A stretch of DNA of 43,459 nucleotides from CAADGL01 sp964643885 (GTDB lineage Bacteria > Planctomycetota > Phycisphaerae > UBA1845 > Fen-1342), in assembly GCA_964643885.1 (NCBI GenBank), contig CAZXUI010000034.1:1-43459 (forward strand). Direction: 5' to 3'. Positions within the stretch are counted from its first letter, which is position 1, and each line of letters starts with the position of its first letter. Position numbers and translations under genes: made by a program. This document shows positions 1-8,510 of the stretch, piece by piece. The notes beneath the pieces are model-generated. The model saw only the letters and a list, made by a program, of their open reading frames with translations. It ran no database searches and was not told the DNA's origin.

Positions 1-245
1 CGGGCCCCCTGGCCAGCAACAGACCCCGTGCTTGGCGCACGGGGTTCTGAGGCGGAACGCCCGCGATCAGAACCCGCCGCGCCAAGCGGCGGGCCCCCTG
101 GCCAGCAACAGACCCCGTGCTTGGCGCACGGGGTTCTGAGGCGGAACGCCCGCGATCAGAACCCGCCGCGCCAAGCGGCGGGCCCCCTGGCCAGCAACAG
201 ACCCCGTGCTTGGCGCACGGGGTTCTGAGGCGGGACGCCCGCGCT
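1..245. repeat. 89-bp tandem repeat, about 2.7 copies
   Basis: Copies begin at 1, 90 and 179, giving an exact 89-bp period. The first two are nearly identical and the third breaks up after about 65 bp, near 245. Each unit contains the inverted pair CCCCGTGC / GCACGGGG around TTGGC, so each copy can fold into a hairpin. The array probably continues left of the window. Open frames run through it only because it is GC-rich and lacks stops; none has a start context or resembles a known protein. Confidence 0.9.
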
Positions 246-289
246 CCCCGAGATGTCTCGCGCGGCACAACGAAGCGCGTGACTTCGAG

Positions 290-340
290 CTTGGCGAAAG
301 GGGGGACGAAACGGCTTGGCGAAAGGGGCTGACGAAACGG
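290..340. repeat. 25/26-bp tandem duplication
   Basis: Two adjacent copies, 290-314 and 315-340, share the start CTTGGCGAAAGGGG and the end GACGAAACGG and differ by a 1-bp length change. They sit between the 89-bp array and a palindromic repeat in DNA without a gene. No function is visible. Confidence 0.75.
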
Positions 341-374
341 GGGCATGCTCTCACGTGTGGCGAGAGCATGCCCC
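340..374. repeat. Palindromic repeat, 13-bp arms
   Basis: GGGGCATGCTCTC (340-352) is perfectly complementary to GAGAGCATGCCCC (362-374) across a 9-nt loop. There is no U-tract, so this is not a convincing intrinsic terminator, although it lies 58 bp past the stop of the small lipoprotein gene at 432-671. A related hairpin with the same GAGAGCATGCC arm occurs at 5482-5516, so this is a dispersed palindromic element. Confidence 0.75.
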
Positions 375-431
375 GCGGGGCGGATTTCAGAATGCGGCCG
401 GGCCGGAGCCCGGGCGAAGATCAGGCCAGGA

Positions 432-671
432 TCAGGCGAAGAGCTGCGCCGCCTGCTGTGCGATGTTCATCACCGTGGCCGGGACTTCCTCCTCGCCCGC
501 GAGCGACTCGAAGAAGGCCTGGATCAGGGCGGCGACGAGATTGGTGGAGGCGGACTCCACGCCGCCCAGAACGGTGTCGCGGACGGTCGGGTCGCAGCTG
601 GCCAGAGCGAAGAGGCTGCCGCCGGTGAACGAGTATCCCCAGAACTGAGCGCGATTCAGCAAGCGTCGCAT
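432..671 (-). CDS. Small predicted lipoprotein (79 aa)
   Basis: The 79-residue product has a short basic start (MRRLLNRAQF), a hydrophobic stretch and a lipobox LASC with the candidate lipidated cysteine at residue 26. The mature part would be about 54 residues, mostly one amphipathic or hydrophobic helix (TNLVAALIQAFFESL) and an acidic/Ala-rich end. The internal ATG is preferred over an upstream in-frame one because it gives a normal signal peptide. It is a paralog of the 62-residue product at 38514-38702: both start MR-x3-NRA and both place the cysteine at residue 26. It is on the same strand as, and 177 bp downstream of, the secreted protein at 849-2102. No function is known to me; the signal and lipidation are inferred from the motif. 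Confidence 0.7.
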   Translation of the reverse strand: MRRLLNRAQFWGYSFTGGSLFALASCDPTVRDTVLGGVESASTNLVAALIQAFFESLAGEEEVPATVMNIAQQAAQLFA

Positions 672-848
672 CGACGTCTCCTTCAGATACACAGCGGGTC
701 AGATTCAGTCTCGTCGACGGCCGAGCGCTCCGTCTCCTGTGTTCCGCGACGATCCCGGCTGTGTCATCGGCCGGCCGGCGGCGGCGGTTGAGCAGCGCGG
801 CTCGCGCAAGTTCTGCGAAGCGCGCTCACGCCGCCCGGCGTCCGCGGC

Positions 849-2102
849 CTATTCGTCGGATTTGCCCTTCTTGTCGCCCTTGTCGTCGCTCTTCTTGCCG
901 CCCTTGGACTCTTCGGCGGCGGCCCGCTGTGCCCGGGTCGGCAGCGATTCAAGCCGGGGCTTGAGCTGCCCCTCGAAGATGCGGTCGATCGGCTCGAGCA
1001 GTTTCTTGCGCTTCTCGGCGATGGCGGCGGCTTTCTTGGCCTTGTCCTTGTCGTCGGACTTGGCGAGCTCGGCGGCCTCGCGGTCGAGCTGCTCGATGAC
1101 CGGCGTGCGGGCCTTCATGATCCGCTCGCCCTGGTCCTGGCAGTCCTTGAGGATCGTGCGGGCACGGGTGGTCTGGGCCTCGTCGAGCTGGTAGCGCGAG
1201 ATGAAGCCTTCGACGTACTTTTCCCACTCGCTCAGAAACGCGGGGCCGGACTTGCCGGCCGGCGGCGTAGTCGTGATGCGACGGTCGGGCGAAACGGGCG
1301 CGACATGGCCCGGAACGGGGTTGGCGGTGACGGTGCGCGGGTCGCGCGAGACGACGCGACGCGTGCCGGGATTGGCAACGGGGTTGCGCGGATCGCCGCT
1401 CTCTTCGGCGAGGCGCTGCTCGGGCGTGACCGTGCCGGGCTGATCAGGCTGCATCTCGCCCGGGGCCGGATCCGTGACGACCTGCGGCGGCGGGTTGACG
1501 ACCCGCGGCGGCACATCGCGCTGGACGTTGCGAGCGGTGGCGCGATTGCGGCGGGCGTTGAGCCGCGGCGGATTGCGGAACTCATCGACCGTCATCTCGC
1601 CGGAGACGATCCGCTGAATCTGCTCACCGGTCGTCTCGAAGCTCTCATACATCATCTGAAGGTCTTTGTCGTGGATGCGGCGCTGCTCATCGGTGAGAAT
1701 CTGGCGCCATTCGTCGTTGCCGTCGACAAGCACCTTCTTGGCTTCGTTGAAGAGGGGCGCGACGCGGCGACCCCAATCCTGCAAGCCAGCCTGGTCGATC
1801 TCGCCGCCGGTGCGGACGTAGAACATCTCGTCCAGCAGATTGCGAATCTCCTGGTCGTGCTGCTGGAAGAAGCCCTGCGACTTGGCGTGCAGCAGCTCGC
1901 GGGTGTACTCGGCCTGCTCGTCGGTCAGGTTGTACTTGCGGACCAGCATGCCGACGTAGTTGTTGATCATGAAGTCCATGTTGTCGAGGATCGCGCTGTA
2001 CGTCCCCTGCGGCCGGTCGGGGTTCTGGGCCCAGGCGGCCGGCGAGGCCACGAGCAGCACGAAAGCGGTCAACAACGTCGCGATCGGTCGAACGGCAAGC
2101 AT
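849..2102 (-). CDS. Secreted protein with charged C-terminal tail, unknown function
   Basis: The 417-residue product begins with a clear signal peptide (MLAVRPIATLLTAFVLL, cleavage expected near AAWAQ). Two similar helical segments follow, about residues 35-140 and 290-380. Each is of the form 'x-Y-x-L-(D/T)-x-x-Q-x-x-x-x-R' (YNLTDEQAEYTRELL; YQLDEAQTTRARTIL), recalling the LTxxQ-type helices of periplasmic Spy/CpxP-like proteins, but I would not assign it to that family. A Pro/Arg/Val-rich linker separates the halves and the tail is almost all Lys/Asp/Glu/Gly. The start is chosen because GGAG lies about 9 bp upstream and because it begins the signal peptide. A perfect TATAAT lies about 76 bp upstream. 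Role unknown; the location is probably periplasmic. Confidence 0.75.
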   Translation of the reverse strand: MLAVRPIATLLTAFVLLVASPAAWAQNPDRPQGTYSAILDNMDFMINNYVGMLVRKYNLTDEQAEYTRELLHAKSQGFFQQHDQEIRNLLDEMFYVRTGGEIDQAGLQDWGRRVAPLFNEAKKVLVDGNDEWRQILTDEQRRIHDKDLQMMYESFETTGEQIQRIVSGEMTVDEFRNPPRLNARRNRATARNVQRDVPPRVVNPPPQVVTDPAPGEMQPDQPGTVTPEQRLAEESGDPRNPVANPGTRRVVSRDPRTVTANPVPGHVAPVSPDRRITTTPPAGKSGPAFLSEWEKYVEGFISRYQLDEAQTTRARTILKDCQDQGERIMKARTPVIEQLDREAAELAKSDDKDKAKKAAAIAEKRKKLLEPIDRIFEGQLKPRLESLPTRAQRAAAEESKGGKKSDDKGDKKGKSDE

Positions 2103-2177
2103 CGTGATCAACTCCAAGCTTTGCGGCCGCACCGCTCGCGGCGCGGACACTGGTTGTGCGGGTAGCTACGCCCCCCT

Positions 2178-2183
2178 ATTATA
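2178..2183 (-). promoter_or_regulatory. Candidate -10 element for the secreted protein gene
   Basis: On the minus strand this reads TATAAT, a perfect sigma-70-type -10, 76 bp upstream of the ATG at 2102 in the divergent spacer to gph. No good -35 is seen at 16-18 bp (best GCAATC). Confidence 0.45.
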
Positions 2184-2252
2184 CAGCTTGTCATCCAGGC
2201 GATTGCACCGCCCGCCGCCCCCCGACGCGGCCTGGCCGCATAAAAAACGAGC

Positions 2253-2906
2253 ATGACCCCCAGACCGGCCCTCTGTGTCTTCGATCTCGACGGGACGCTG
2301 GTGGATTCCCTGCGAGATATCGCGGACTCGGCGAATTATGGGCTGCGGCTGCTGGGGCTGGCGGAGCGGCCCGTGAGCGATTTCCGGTATCTCGTCGGCG
2401 AAGGCGTGCCGCGGCTTTGCGAGCGGCTGCTGGGGGATTCCGGGCATGTTTATGTGAAGCGGCTGGCCGAGCTGGTTGGCCCATATTATAGGACGCGTCC
2501 GCTGCGGCATACGTTGCCCTATGCCGGCGTTCCGGAAGCGGTTGCGGCGCTGCGGCAGCGGGGCCGGGAGCTGGCGGTGCTGTCGAACAAGCCGCACGAG
2601 ATGACGCGGCGGATCGTGCGCGCTTTCTGGCCGGCGGATGCATTCCGGTTCGTGCAGGGGTATGTGCGGGAGGAGCACCGCAAGCCGGACCCGTTTCATC
2701 TACGGGAGTTTGCCGGGCGCATGGGGGTCGAGCCGGGGGCGATCTGTCTGATCGGGGATACGCCGACGGATGTGGAGGCGGCGCGGCGGGCCGGGGCGCG
2801 GTCGGTGGGGGTGACGTGGGGGTTTCGGACACGGGCGGAGCTGGAGGAGGCGGGGGCGGAGCTGATCGTCGACCGGCCGGAGGAATTGGTGAGGCTGGTG
2901 GGGTAG
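2253..2906 (+). CDS. gph: HAD-family phosphoglycolate phosphatase-like hydrolase
   Basis: The 217-residue protein has the complete HAD core: motif I DLDGT with nucleophile D11 and acid/base D13, motif II serine S111 in LSNKP, motif III lysine K144 in EHRKPDP, and motif IV GDTPTD with D169 and D173. The helical cap between residues 15 and 85 is the C1 type of Gph and related phosphatases. Length and motif order fit 2-phosphoglycolate phosphatase, which clears 2-phosphoglycolate, but HAD substrate range cannot be read from sequence; pyrophosphatase PpaX-like or other sugar-phosphate activity is possible. The gene is divergent from the secreted protein at 849-2102 and 238 bp upstream of pepA. 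The ribosome-binding site is weak (AACGAG). Confidence 0.85.
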   Translation: MTPRPALCVFDLDGTLVDSLRDIADSANYGLRLLGLAERPVSDFRYLVGEGVPRLCERLLGDSGHVYVKRLAELVGPYYRTRPLRHTLPYAGVPEAVAALRQRGRELAVLSNKPHEMTRRIVRAFWPADAFRFVQGYVREEHRKPDPFHLREFAGRMGVEPGAICLIGDTPTDVEAARRAGARSVGVTWGFRTRAELEEAGAELIVDRPEELVRLVG

Positions 2907-2982
2907 ACGTTCGGCCGGGGCCGGCCTCCAGGCGAGAGATGGGGCTGTCGGGGCGACGCGCCGATGGCAGGCAACCTCGCAC

Positions 2983-3001
2983 GGGCAAGCTGCGCTTGCC
3001 C
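2983..3001. repeat. Palindromic repeat in gph-pepA spacer
   Basis: GGGCAAGC-TGC-GCTTGCCC is a perfect 8-bp stem with a 3-nt loop. It is followed by several TGCCACCC motifs up to about 3052, which look like fragments of a dispersed repeat. No U-tract follows, so a terminator role is uncertain. Confidence 0.6.
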
Positions 3002-3144
3002 ATGCCACCCGGGCGCGCTGGCCCGTGCCACCCGCCGCTTGCCACCCGCCCGGCTTTGCGGTGAATGGGCGGCGCGGTAAGTTTCCCAGTCTGCGCCCGT
3101 ATTGAGCGGCCGCGAGAACTCCCACACCTGACGCAGAGGCGAGC

Positions 3145-4641
3145 ATGGCGGAGAATGGCACGACGTTTCAGTTCGTAGCGGGCGGGAAGGCGGCGGACCA
3201 GGGTGAGGTACTGGTTGCACCGCTGGCGGCGTCGCCGAAGCCGTCGATGCAACTGGTCTCGCGCGTGGACCGGCTGTGCGACCAGGCGGTGAGCCGGCTG
3301 ATCGAGGTCGGCGCGCCCGGGTCGGAGGTGGGGCAGCTCGCGCATACGACCAGTGCACGCGGGTTCAAGCGCGTTCTGGTCGTCAGCCTAGGCGACGACG
3401 CGAAGCTGGATGCGGCCAAGCTGAGACAGGCGGCGGGTGCGGCGGCCCGGTGGCTGATCGGGGAGCGGGTGCGGCGGGCGGCGCTGTGGGTGGATGGGCT
3501 GCTGAGCTGCAATTTCGAGCGGCCGGTGGCTGAGTGGGTCTGCGGGTCGGGGCTGGCGGGCTTCCGCTTCGGCGAGATGAAGTCGGCCGACGAGAAGCGG
3601 CCGGCGAAGGTGCGTGTTTCGCTGCGGGGCAGCGAGGCGGGCCACGTGTCGGTGGCGATGAAGGACGTGCCGGCCGCGGCGGCGCTGGTGGAGGCGGTGA
3701 ATTACACGCGGCGGCTGGCGCATCTTCCGCCGAACGTGCTGCATCCAACTTCGCTGGCGGCGGAGGCGAGGGAGCTGGCGCGGCTGCACAAGCTCAAGTG
3801 CACGGTGATCGACGCATCGCAGGCGCGGCGGCTGGGGATGAACGGGCTGCTGGCCGTGGGGATGGCATCGGAGCACAAGCCGTGTCTGATCCGGCTGGAT
3901 TATCGCGGCAACCCGAAAGGGCGGACGACGACCGTGCTGGTGGGCAAGGCGATCACGTTCGACACGGGCGGCATCTCGATCAAGCCCGCGGCCGGCATGG
4001 AGGCGATGAAGTTCGACAAGTGCGGCGGATGCACGGTGATGGGGGTGATGAAGGCGGCGGCGCAGCTCAAGCTGCGCTGCAACCTGGTCGGGCTGATCGC
4101 GGCGGCGGAGAACGTGCTTTCGGACGAGGCGTATCGGCCGAGCGACATCCTGCGGATGATGAACGGTAAGACGGTGGAGGTGATCAGCACGGATGCGGAG
4201 GGTCGGCTGGTGCTGGCGGATGCGCTGACGTATGCGCAGAAGCAGTGCGATCCGACGGCGATCGTGGACCTGGCGACGCTGACGGGGGGCGTGGTGACGG
4301 CGCTGGGGAAGGTGGCGGCGGGGCTGATGAGCAACAATGACGATCTGGCGGCGGAGCTGGGAGAATCCGGGCGGCGGACGCATGAGCGGCTGTGGCGGCT
4401 GCCGCTTTGGGATGATTACCGCGAGCTGATCAAGGGGACCGACTCGGACATCAAGAACTCGGGCGGGTCGCGGTTTGCGCATGCGATCGTGGGCGGGATG
4501 TTTCTGAAGGAGTTCGTCGACGCGAAGGTGCCGTGGGCGCACCTGGACATCGCCGGGACGGCGACGGACGACGACAGCAAGAACGCGACGGGGTTCGGCG
4601 TGCGGCTGCTGGTGGATTACTTGCAGCGACAGGGAGGGTGA
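3145..4641 (+). CDS. pepA: Leucyl aminopeptidase, M17 family
   Basis: The 498-residue protein matches the usual length of PepA-type cytosolic aminopeptidases, hexameric two-metal enzymes that release N-terminal residues from peptides. The catalytic C-terminal domain is intact: VGKAITFDTGG gives metal ligands K268 and D273, KFDKCGG gives D291, and the family signature STDAEGRL gives D350, E352 and the catalytic R354. In the signature, the usual NTDAEGR begins with Ser. The N-terminal roughly 170 residues form the less conserved macrodomain-like region. A GAGGCGAG purine-rich site precedes the ATG. The short spacer to folE holds three 8-bp repeats. Identification is firm; PepA proteins of some bacteria also bind DNA, which cannot be judged here. 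Confidence 0.93.
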   Translation: MAENGTTFQFVAGGKAADQGEVLVAPLAASPKPSMQLVSRVDRLCDQAVSRLIEVGAPGSEVGQLAHTTSARGFKRVLVVSLGDDAKLDAAKLRQAAGAAARWLIGERVRRAALWVDGLLSCNFERPVAEWVCGSGLAGFRFGEMKSADEKRPAKVRVSLRGSEAGHVSVAMKDVPAAAALVEAVNYTRRLAHLPPNVLHPTSLAAEARELARLHKLKCTVIDASQARRLGMNGLLAVGMASEHKPCLIRLDYRGNPKGRTTTVLVGKAITFDTGGISIKPAAGMEAMKFDKCGGCTVMGVMKAAAQLKLRCNLVGLIAAAENVLSDEAYRPSDILRMMNGKTVEVISTDAEGRLVLADALTYAQKQCDPTAIVDLATLTGGVVTALGKVAAGLMSNNDDLAAELGESGRRTHERLWRLPLWDDYRELIKGTDSDIKNSGGSRFAHAIVGGMFLKEFVDAKVPWAHLDIAGTATDDDSKNATGFGVRLLVDYLQRQGG

Positions 4642-4650
4642 ATGGGGGAA

Positions 4651-4674
4651 GGGATTGAGGGATTGAGGGATTGA
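4651..4674. repeat. Three tandem 8-bp repeats (GGGATTGA)
   Basis: Three perfect copies of GGGATTGA directly follow the pepA stop and end in a run of G. This is a simple repeat; no function is apparent. Confidence 0.85.
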
Positions 4675-4821
4675 GGGGGGCGGGTGGCCACGGCCGCGCG
4701 GTCCCACGCGGCGGTGACGAGTGTCGAGAAGTTCTTGATCCGAAGGCCCGGAATGCACAGTGATTGGTCGGGCCGCGGGCGGTCGCGCGGTAAGAGGGTG
4801 CGGCCGGAAAGGTGTCGGCGG

Positions 4822-5403
4822 ATGGGTGCGAGTAAGCGAGGCGACGGCGTCGATCTGGCGCGGGTCGAGCGGGCGGTAAGGGAGATTCTCGAGGCGATCG
4901 GCGAAGACCCGCAACGGGACGGCCTGCGCGACACGCCGGCGCGGGTGGCGCGGATGTATGCGGAGCTGTTCAGCGGCCTGCACGAGGACCCGGAACGGCA
5001 CCTGGAGACGGGCTTCGACGAGGATCATCACGAGCTGATCGCGCTGCGCGACATTCCCTTCAACAGCATGTGCGAGCACCACCTGATGCCCTTCGAGGGC
5101 AAGGCCCACATCGCCTACATCCCGGGCGGGAAGATCATCGGCCTGTCGAAGCTGGCGCGGATCGTGGACAGTTTCTCGCGGCGGCCGCAGGTGCAGGAGC
5201 GGCTGACGAGCCAGGTGGCCGACCTGCTGGCGAACAAGGTGCACGTGAAGGGGTGCGCGGTGGTGATCGAAGCGGTGCACACGTGCATGACCTGCCGGGG
5301 GGTCAAGAAGCCGGGCAGCGTGATGGTCACGTCGGCGCTGCGCGGCGTGCTGCATACGAACCAGAGCACGCGGGCGGAGGCGCTGTCGCTGCTGCATCGG
5401 TGA
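4822..5403 (+). CDS. folE: GTP cyclohydrolase I
   Basis: The 193-residue enzyme converts GTP to 7,8-dihydroneopterin triphosphate, the first step of folate/pterin synthesis. The zinc ligands are all present: C84 and H87 in MCEHHLMPF and C155 in HTCMTCRG. The GKIIGLSKLARIVD and RRPQVQERLT signatures follow. The frame is open upstream to a GTG at 4684, but the ATG at 4822 has an AAAGGTG-type ribosome-binding site and gives the normal family length, so it is preferred. This is the zinc-dependent FolE1 type (folE), not FolE2. No other folate genes are in the window. Confidence 0.93.
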   Translation: MGASKRGDGVDLARVERAVREILEAIGEDPQRDGLRDTPARVARMYAELFSGLHEDPERHLETGFDEDHHELIALRDIPFNSMCEHHLMPFEGKAHIAYIPGGKIIGLSKLARIVDSFSRRPQVQERLTSQVADLLANKVHVKGCAVVIEAVHTCMTCRGVKKPGSVMVTSALRGVLHTNQSTRAEALSLLHR

Positions 5404-5481
5404 GACACCGCGCGGGCCGCGCGGGCCGCGTCCACCCGAGAGGCCGTCGGCAAGGTACCCCTCCGCGCGGTATCCGGGCCG

Positions 5482-5516
5482 GGCATGCATGCTCACGCCT
5501 GCGGCGAGAGCATGCC
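5482..5516. repeat. Palindromic repeat in folE-ppdK spacer
   Basis: ATGCTC (5489-5494) pairs with GAGCAT (5508-5513), and the outer GGCATGC/GCATGCC arms (5482-5488 / 5510-5516) offer an alternative fold. It shares the sequence GCGAGAGCATGCC with the palindrome at 340-374. The rest of the 316-bp spacer 5404-5719 holds a short GCGGGCC duplication near 5410-5430 and a TATGAT at 5578-5583 that could be a -10 for ppdK but lacks a -35. Confidence 0.6.
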
Positions 5517-5719
5517 ACCGAACCGACTCCTGATTCGCGGTCGGCGCCGCAACTGGCCGGGGCGGCGGGTTTTGGCGTATGATGGCGGGTTGCGTTCGCC
5601 GCGGCCGCGTGCGGCCGGCGGCGGGCGTCGCAGGCCCCGCGAGCGGCTCGAAGCGACGAACACAGACTCGACAGGACTTGCCCCCAGTACGCGCGAAAGC
5701 GCGAGGAGCGTGGGAGACC

Positions 5720-8491
5720 ATGAAGCAGAAGTACGTCTATTCATTTGGGAACGGGAAGGCCGAGGGCAAGGGTACGCAGCGGCAGTTGCTGGGCGGCAAG
5801 GGCGCCGGTCTGGCGGAGATGACGGAGATCGGGCTGCCAGTGCCGGCGGGTTTCACCATCACGGTCGAGTCTTGCGCGTACTACGACGAGCACGGGGGCA
5901 AGTGGCCGGCGGGGCTGGACAAGGAAGTGCGGCAGCACCTGGCGAAGCTGGAGAAGACCTGCGGGAAGAAGCTGGGGGACGAGAAGGATCCGCTGCTGGT
6001 CTCGGTTCGCAGCGGTGCGGCCCGCAGCATGCCCGGCATGATGGAGACGATCCTCAATCTGGGGCTGAACGACCGTTCGGTCGAGGGGCTGGCGAAGGCG
6101 ACGAAGAACCCGCGTTTCGCGTGGGACGCCTATCGGCGCTTCCTGCAAATGTACTCGACCGTCGTGGTGGGGCTGAGCAAGGACAAGCTGGAGGACAAGC
6201 TGCACCATCTCAAGGAGCGGCTGGGGGTGAGCAGCGACACGCAGATTCCGGCGGAGTCGCTGCGGGAGCTGTGCGGCGAATTCAAGCGGTTCTTCCGCCA
6301 GCAGACGGGCGAGGAATTTCCGCAGGATCCGTGGGAGCAGCTCTGCGGGGCGATCAACGCCGTGTTCCGCTCGTGGAACGCGGAGAAGGCCGTTACCTAT
6401 CGGCGGGTGGAGAAGATCAACGACCTGAAGGGCACGGCGGTCAACGTGCAGCAGATGGTCTTCGGCAACATGGGGGACGACAGCGGCACGGGCGTGTGCT
6501 TCACGCGCGATCCGAGCACGGGGGCCAACGAGTTCTACGGTGATCTGCTGATCAACGCGCAGGGCGAGGACGTCGTGGCGGGAATTCGCACGCCGCTGCA
6601 CCTGGCGGACCTCAAGCAGATCATGCCGGAGGCATACGAGCAGCTCGAGGCCGTGCGGGCGATGCTCGAGATTCACTACGGCGACATGCAGGACCTGGAG
6701 TTCACGATCGAGCGCGGCAAGCTCTACATGCTCCAGTGCCGCACGGGCAAGCGCACGCCGGCGGCGGTCTTCCGCATCGCGGTGGAGCAGGCCACCGAGC
6801 CGCTGATGCCGACGTCCGAGGTGAACAAGCTGGTCAAGAAGGGGTATCTGCCGAAGCGCTACGCGAAGGCGGCGACGCGGCCGGTGATCACCAAGGACCA
6901 GGCGATCGCCCGGATCAACCCGGTGGACGTGGAGCGGCTGTTCTACCCGGTGATCAGCGCGAGCGTGCCGAGCAGCGCGCTGCGCGAGGCGCACCTGGCG
7001 ACGGGAATCAACGCCGTGCCGGGGGCGGCCTGCGGCAAGGTGGTTTTCACGGCGCGCGAGGCGGAGGAGCTGGCCGCGGACGGCGAGGCGATCATCCTGG
7101 TCCGCAAGGAGACGAGCCCTGAGGACGTGGGCGGCATGCAGGCGGCCAAGGGGATTCTGACCAAGACCGGCGGGAAGACCTCGCACGCGGCCGTCGTGGC
7201 CCGCGGCTGGGGCAAGTGCTGCATCGTCGGCTGCGAGGCGCTTCAGATCGACTACAACACGCGGCAGATGAACGTGAACGGCGCGACGATCCGCCAGGGC
7301 GACTTCGTGACGCTGGACGGCTCGACCGGCGAGGTGTATCGCGGCAAGCTGGAGCTTTCGCGGCCGGAGCCGCCGAAGCATTTCTATACGCTCATGGGGT
7401 GGGCGGATAAGCGGCGGACGCTGCGGGTGCGGACGAACGCGGACACGCCGGAGGATTCGCGCAAGGCGATCGAGATGGGGGCGGAGGGGATCGGGCTGTG
7501 CCGCACGGAGCACATGTTCTTCAGCACGCACGAGCGGCAGCTCGCGATCCAGGAGATGATCATCGCCGAATCGCGCGAGGACCGGATCAAGGCTCTGGAG
7601 AAGCTGCTGCCCTATCAGCGGCAGGATTTCATCGGCATCTTCGAGGCGATGGACGGGCTGCCGGTGACGATCCGGCTGATCGACCCGCCGCTGCATGAGT
7701 TCGTGCCCAAGACGCAGGAGCAGGCGCAGGCGCTCTCGAAGGCGACGGGGATCAGCGTCGAGCGGATTCTCCAGCGCAGCGAGGCGCTGCATGAGGCGAA
7801 CCCGATGCTGGGGCACCGCGGCTGCCGGCTCTGCATCACGTATCCGGAGATTCTGGATATGCAGGTGCGGGCGATCATCGAGGCGGCGGTGGACTGCACC
7901 AAGCGGCGGATCAAGGTGCTGCCGGAGATCATGATTCCGCTGACGATCGACGCCCGGGAGCTGGAGATTCTGACGGACCGCACGCGGGAGGTCGCCGACG
8001 GCATCCTCAAGACGGCCAAGGCGAAGATTCCCTACCTGGTGGGGACGATGATCGAGACGCCGCGGGCGGCTCTGACGGCCGCGAAGGTGGCCGAGGTGGC
8101 CGAGTTCTTCAGTTTCGGGACCAACGACCTGACGCAGATGACGATGGGGCTGTCGCGTGACGATGCGGGGCGGTTCCTGCCGGACTATGTGGACCGGGCC
8201 AAGGCGGGCATCTTTGCGGACGATCCGTTCCAGACGCTGGACCAGGAGGGGGTGGGGCTGCTGGTTTCGACTGCGATCGAGCAGGGCCGGGCGGCGCGCA
8301 AGAAGCTCAAGGTGGGAATCTGCGGCGAGCACGGAGGCGATGCGCCGAGCGTGAAGTTCTGCCACCGGGTGGGGATGGACTATGTCAGTTGCTCTCCGTA
8401 TCGCGTGCCGATTGCGCGGCTGGCGGCGGCGCAGGCACAGATCGAGGAAGAGGCCGGCCGGGGCAGGAAGAAGGGCAAAAGGCGGGGCAAG
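5720..8491 (+). CDS. ppdK: Pyruvate, phosphate dikinase
   Basis: The 923-924-residue enzyme interconverts pyruvate + ATP + Pi with PEP + AMP + PPi. The N-terminal ATP-grasp domain opens with GGKGAGLAEMTEIGLPVPAG and contains SVRSGAARSMPGMMETILN. The swivelling phosphohistidine domain has TKTGGKTSHAAVVARG with phospho-accepting H489 (most homologs read GGMTSHAA; here Met is Lys). The C-terminal PEP/pyruvate barrel has CRTEHMF, FGTNDLTQMTMG and catalytic C868 in GICGEHGGD. It is slightly longer than the roughly 875-residue norm, mainly because of a basic tail (GRGRKKGKRRGK). The frame is open further upstream, but this ATG begins the conserved sequence and has GGGAG/GAGGAG just before it. It converges on the ABC permease with only about 17 bp between them. 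Its direction (gluconeogenic or PPi-glycolytic) cannot be told. Confidence 0.95.
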
Positions 8492-8510
8492 TAAGGCGGT
8501 CGGGGCGGCG

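Noticed and set aside
1..430. Several short open frames in the left repeats
   Set aside because: They come from the repeat sequence itself, in several frames at once, without ribosome-binding sites.
3388..5721. Long antisense open frame opposite pepA and folE
   Set aside because: The plus-strand genes in this interval have full catalytic motifs. The antisense frame is Arg/Pro/His-rich and has no recognisable domain, as expected from GC-rich DNA.
5741..8365. Long antisense open frame opposite ppdK
   Set aside because: It mirrors the codon bias of ppdK and shows no domain or start context.
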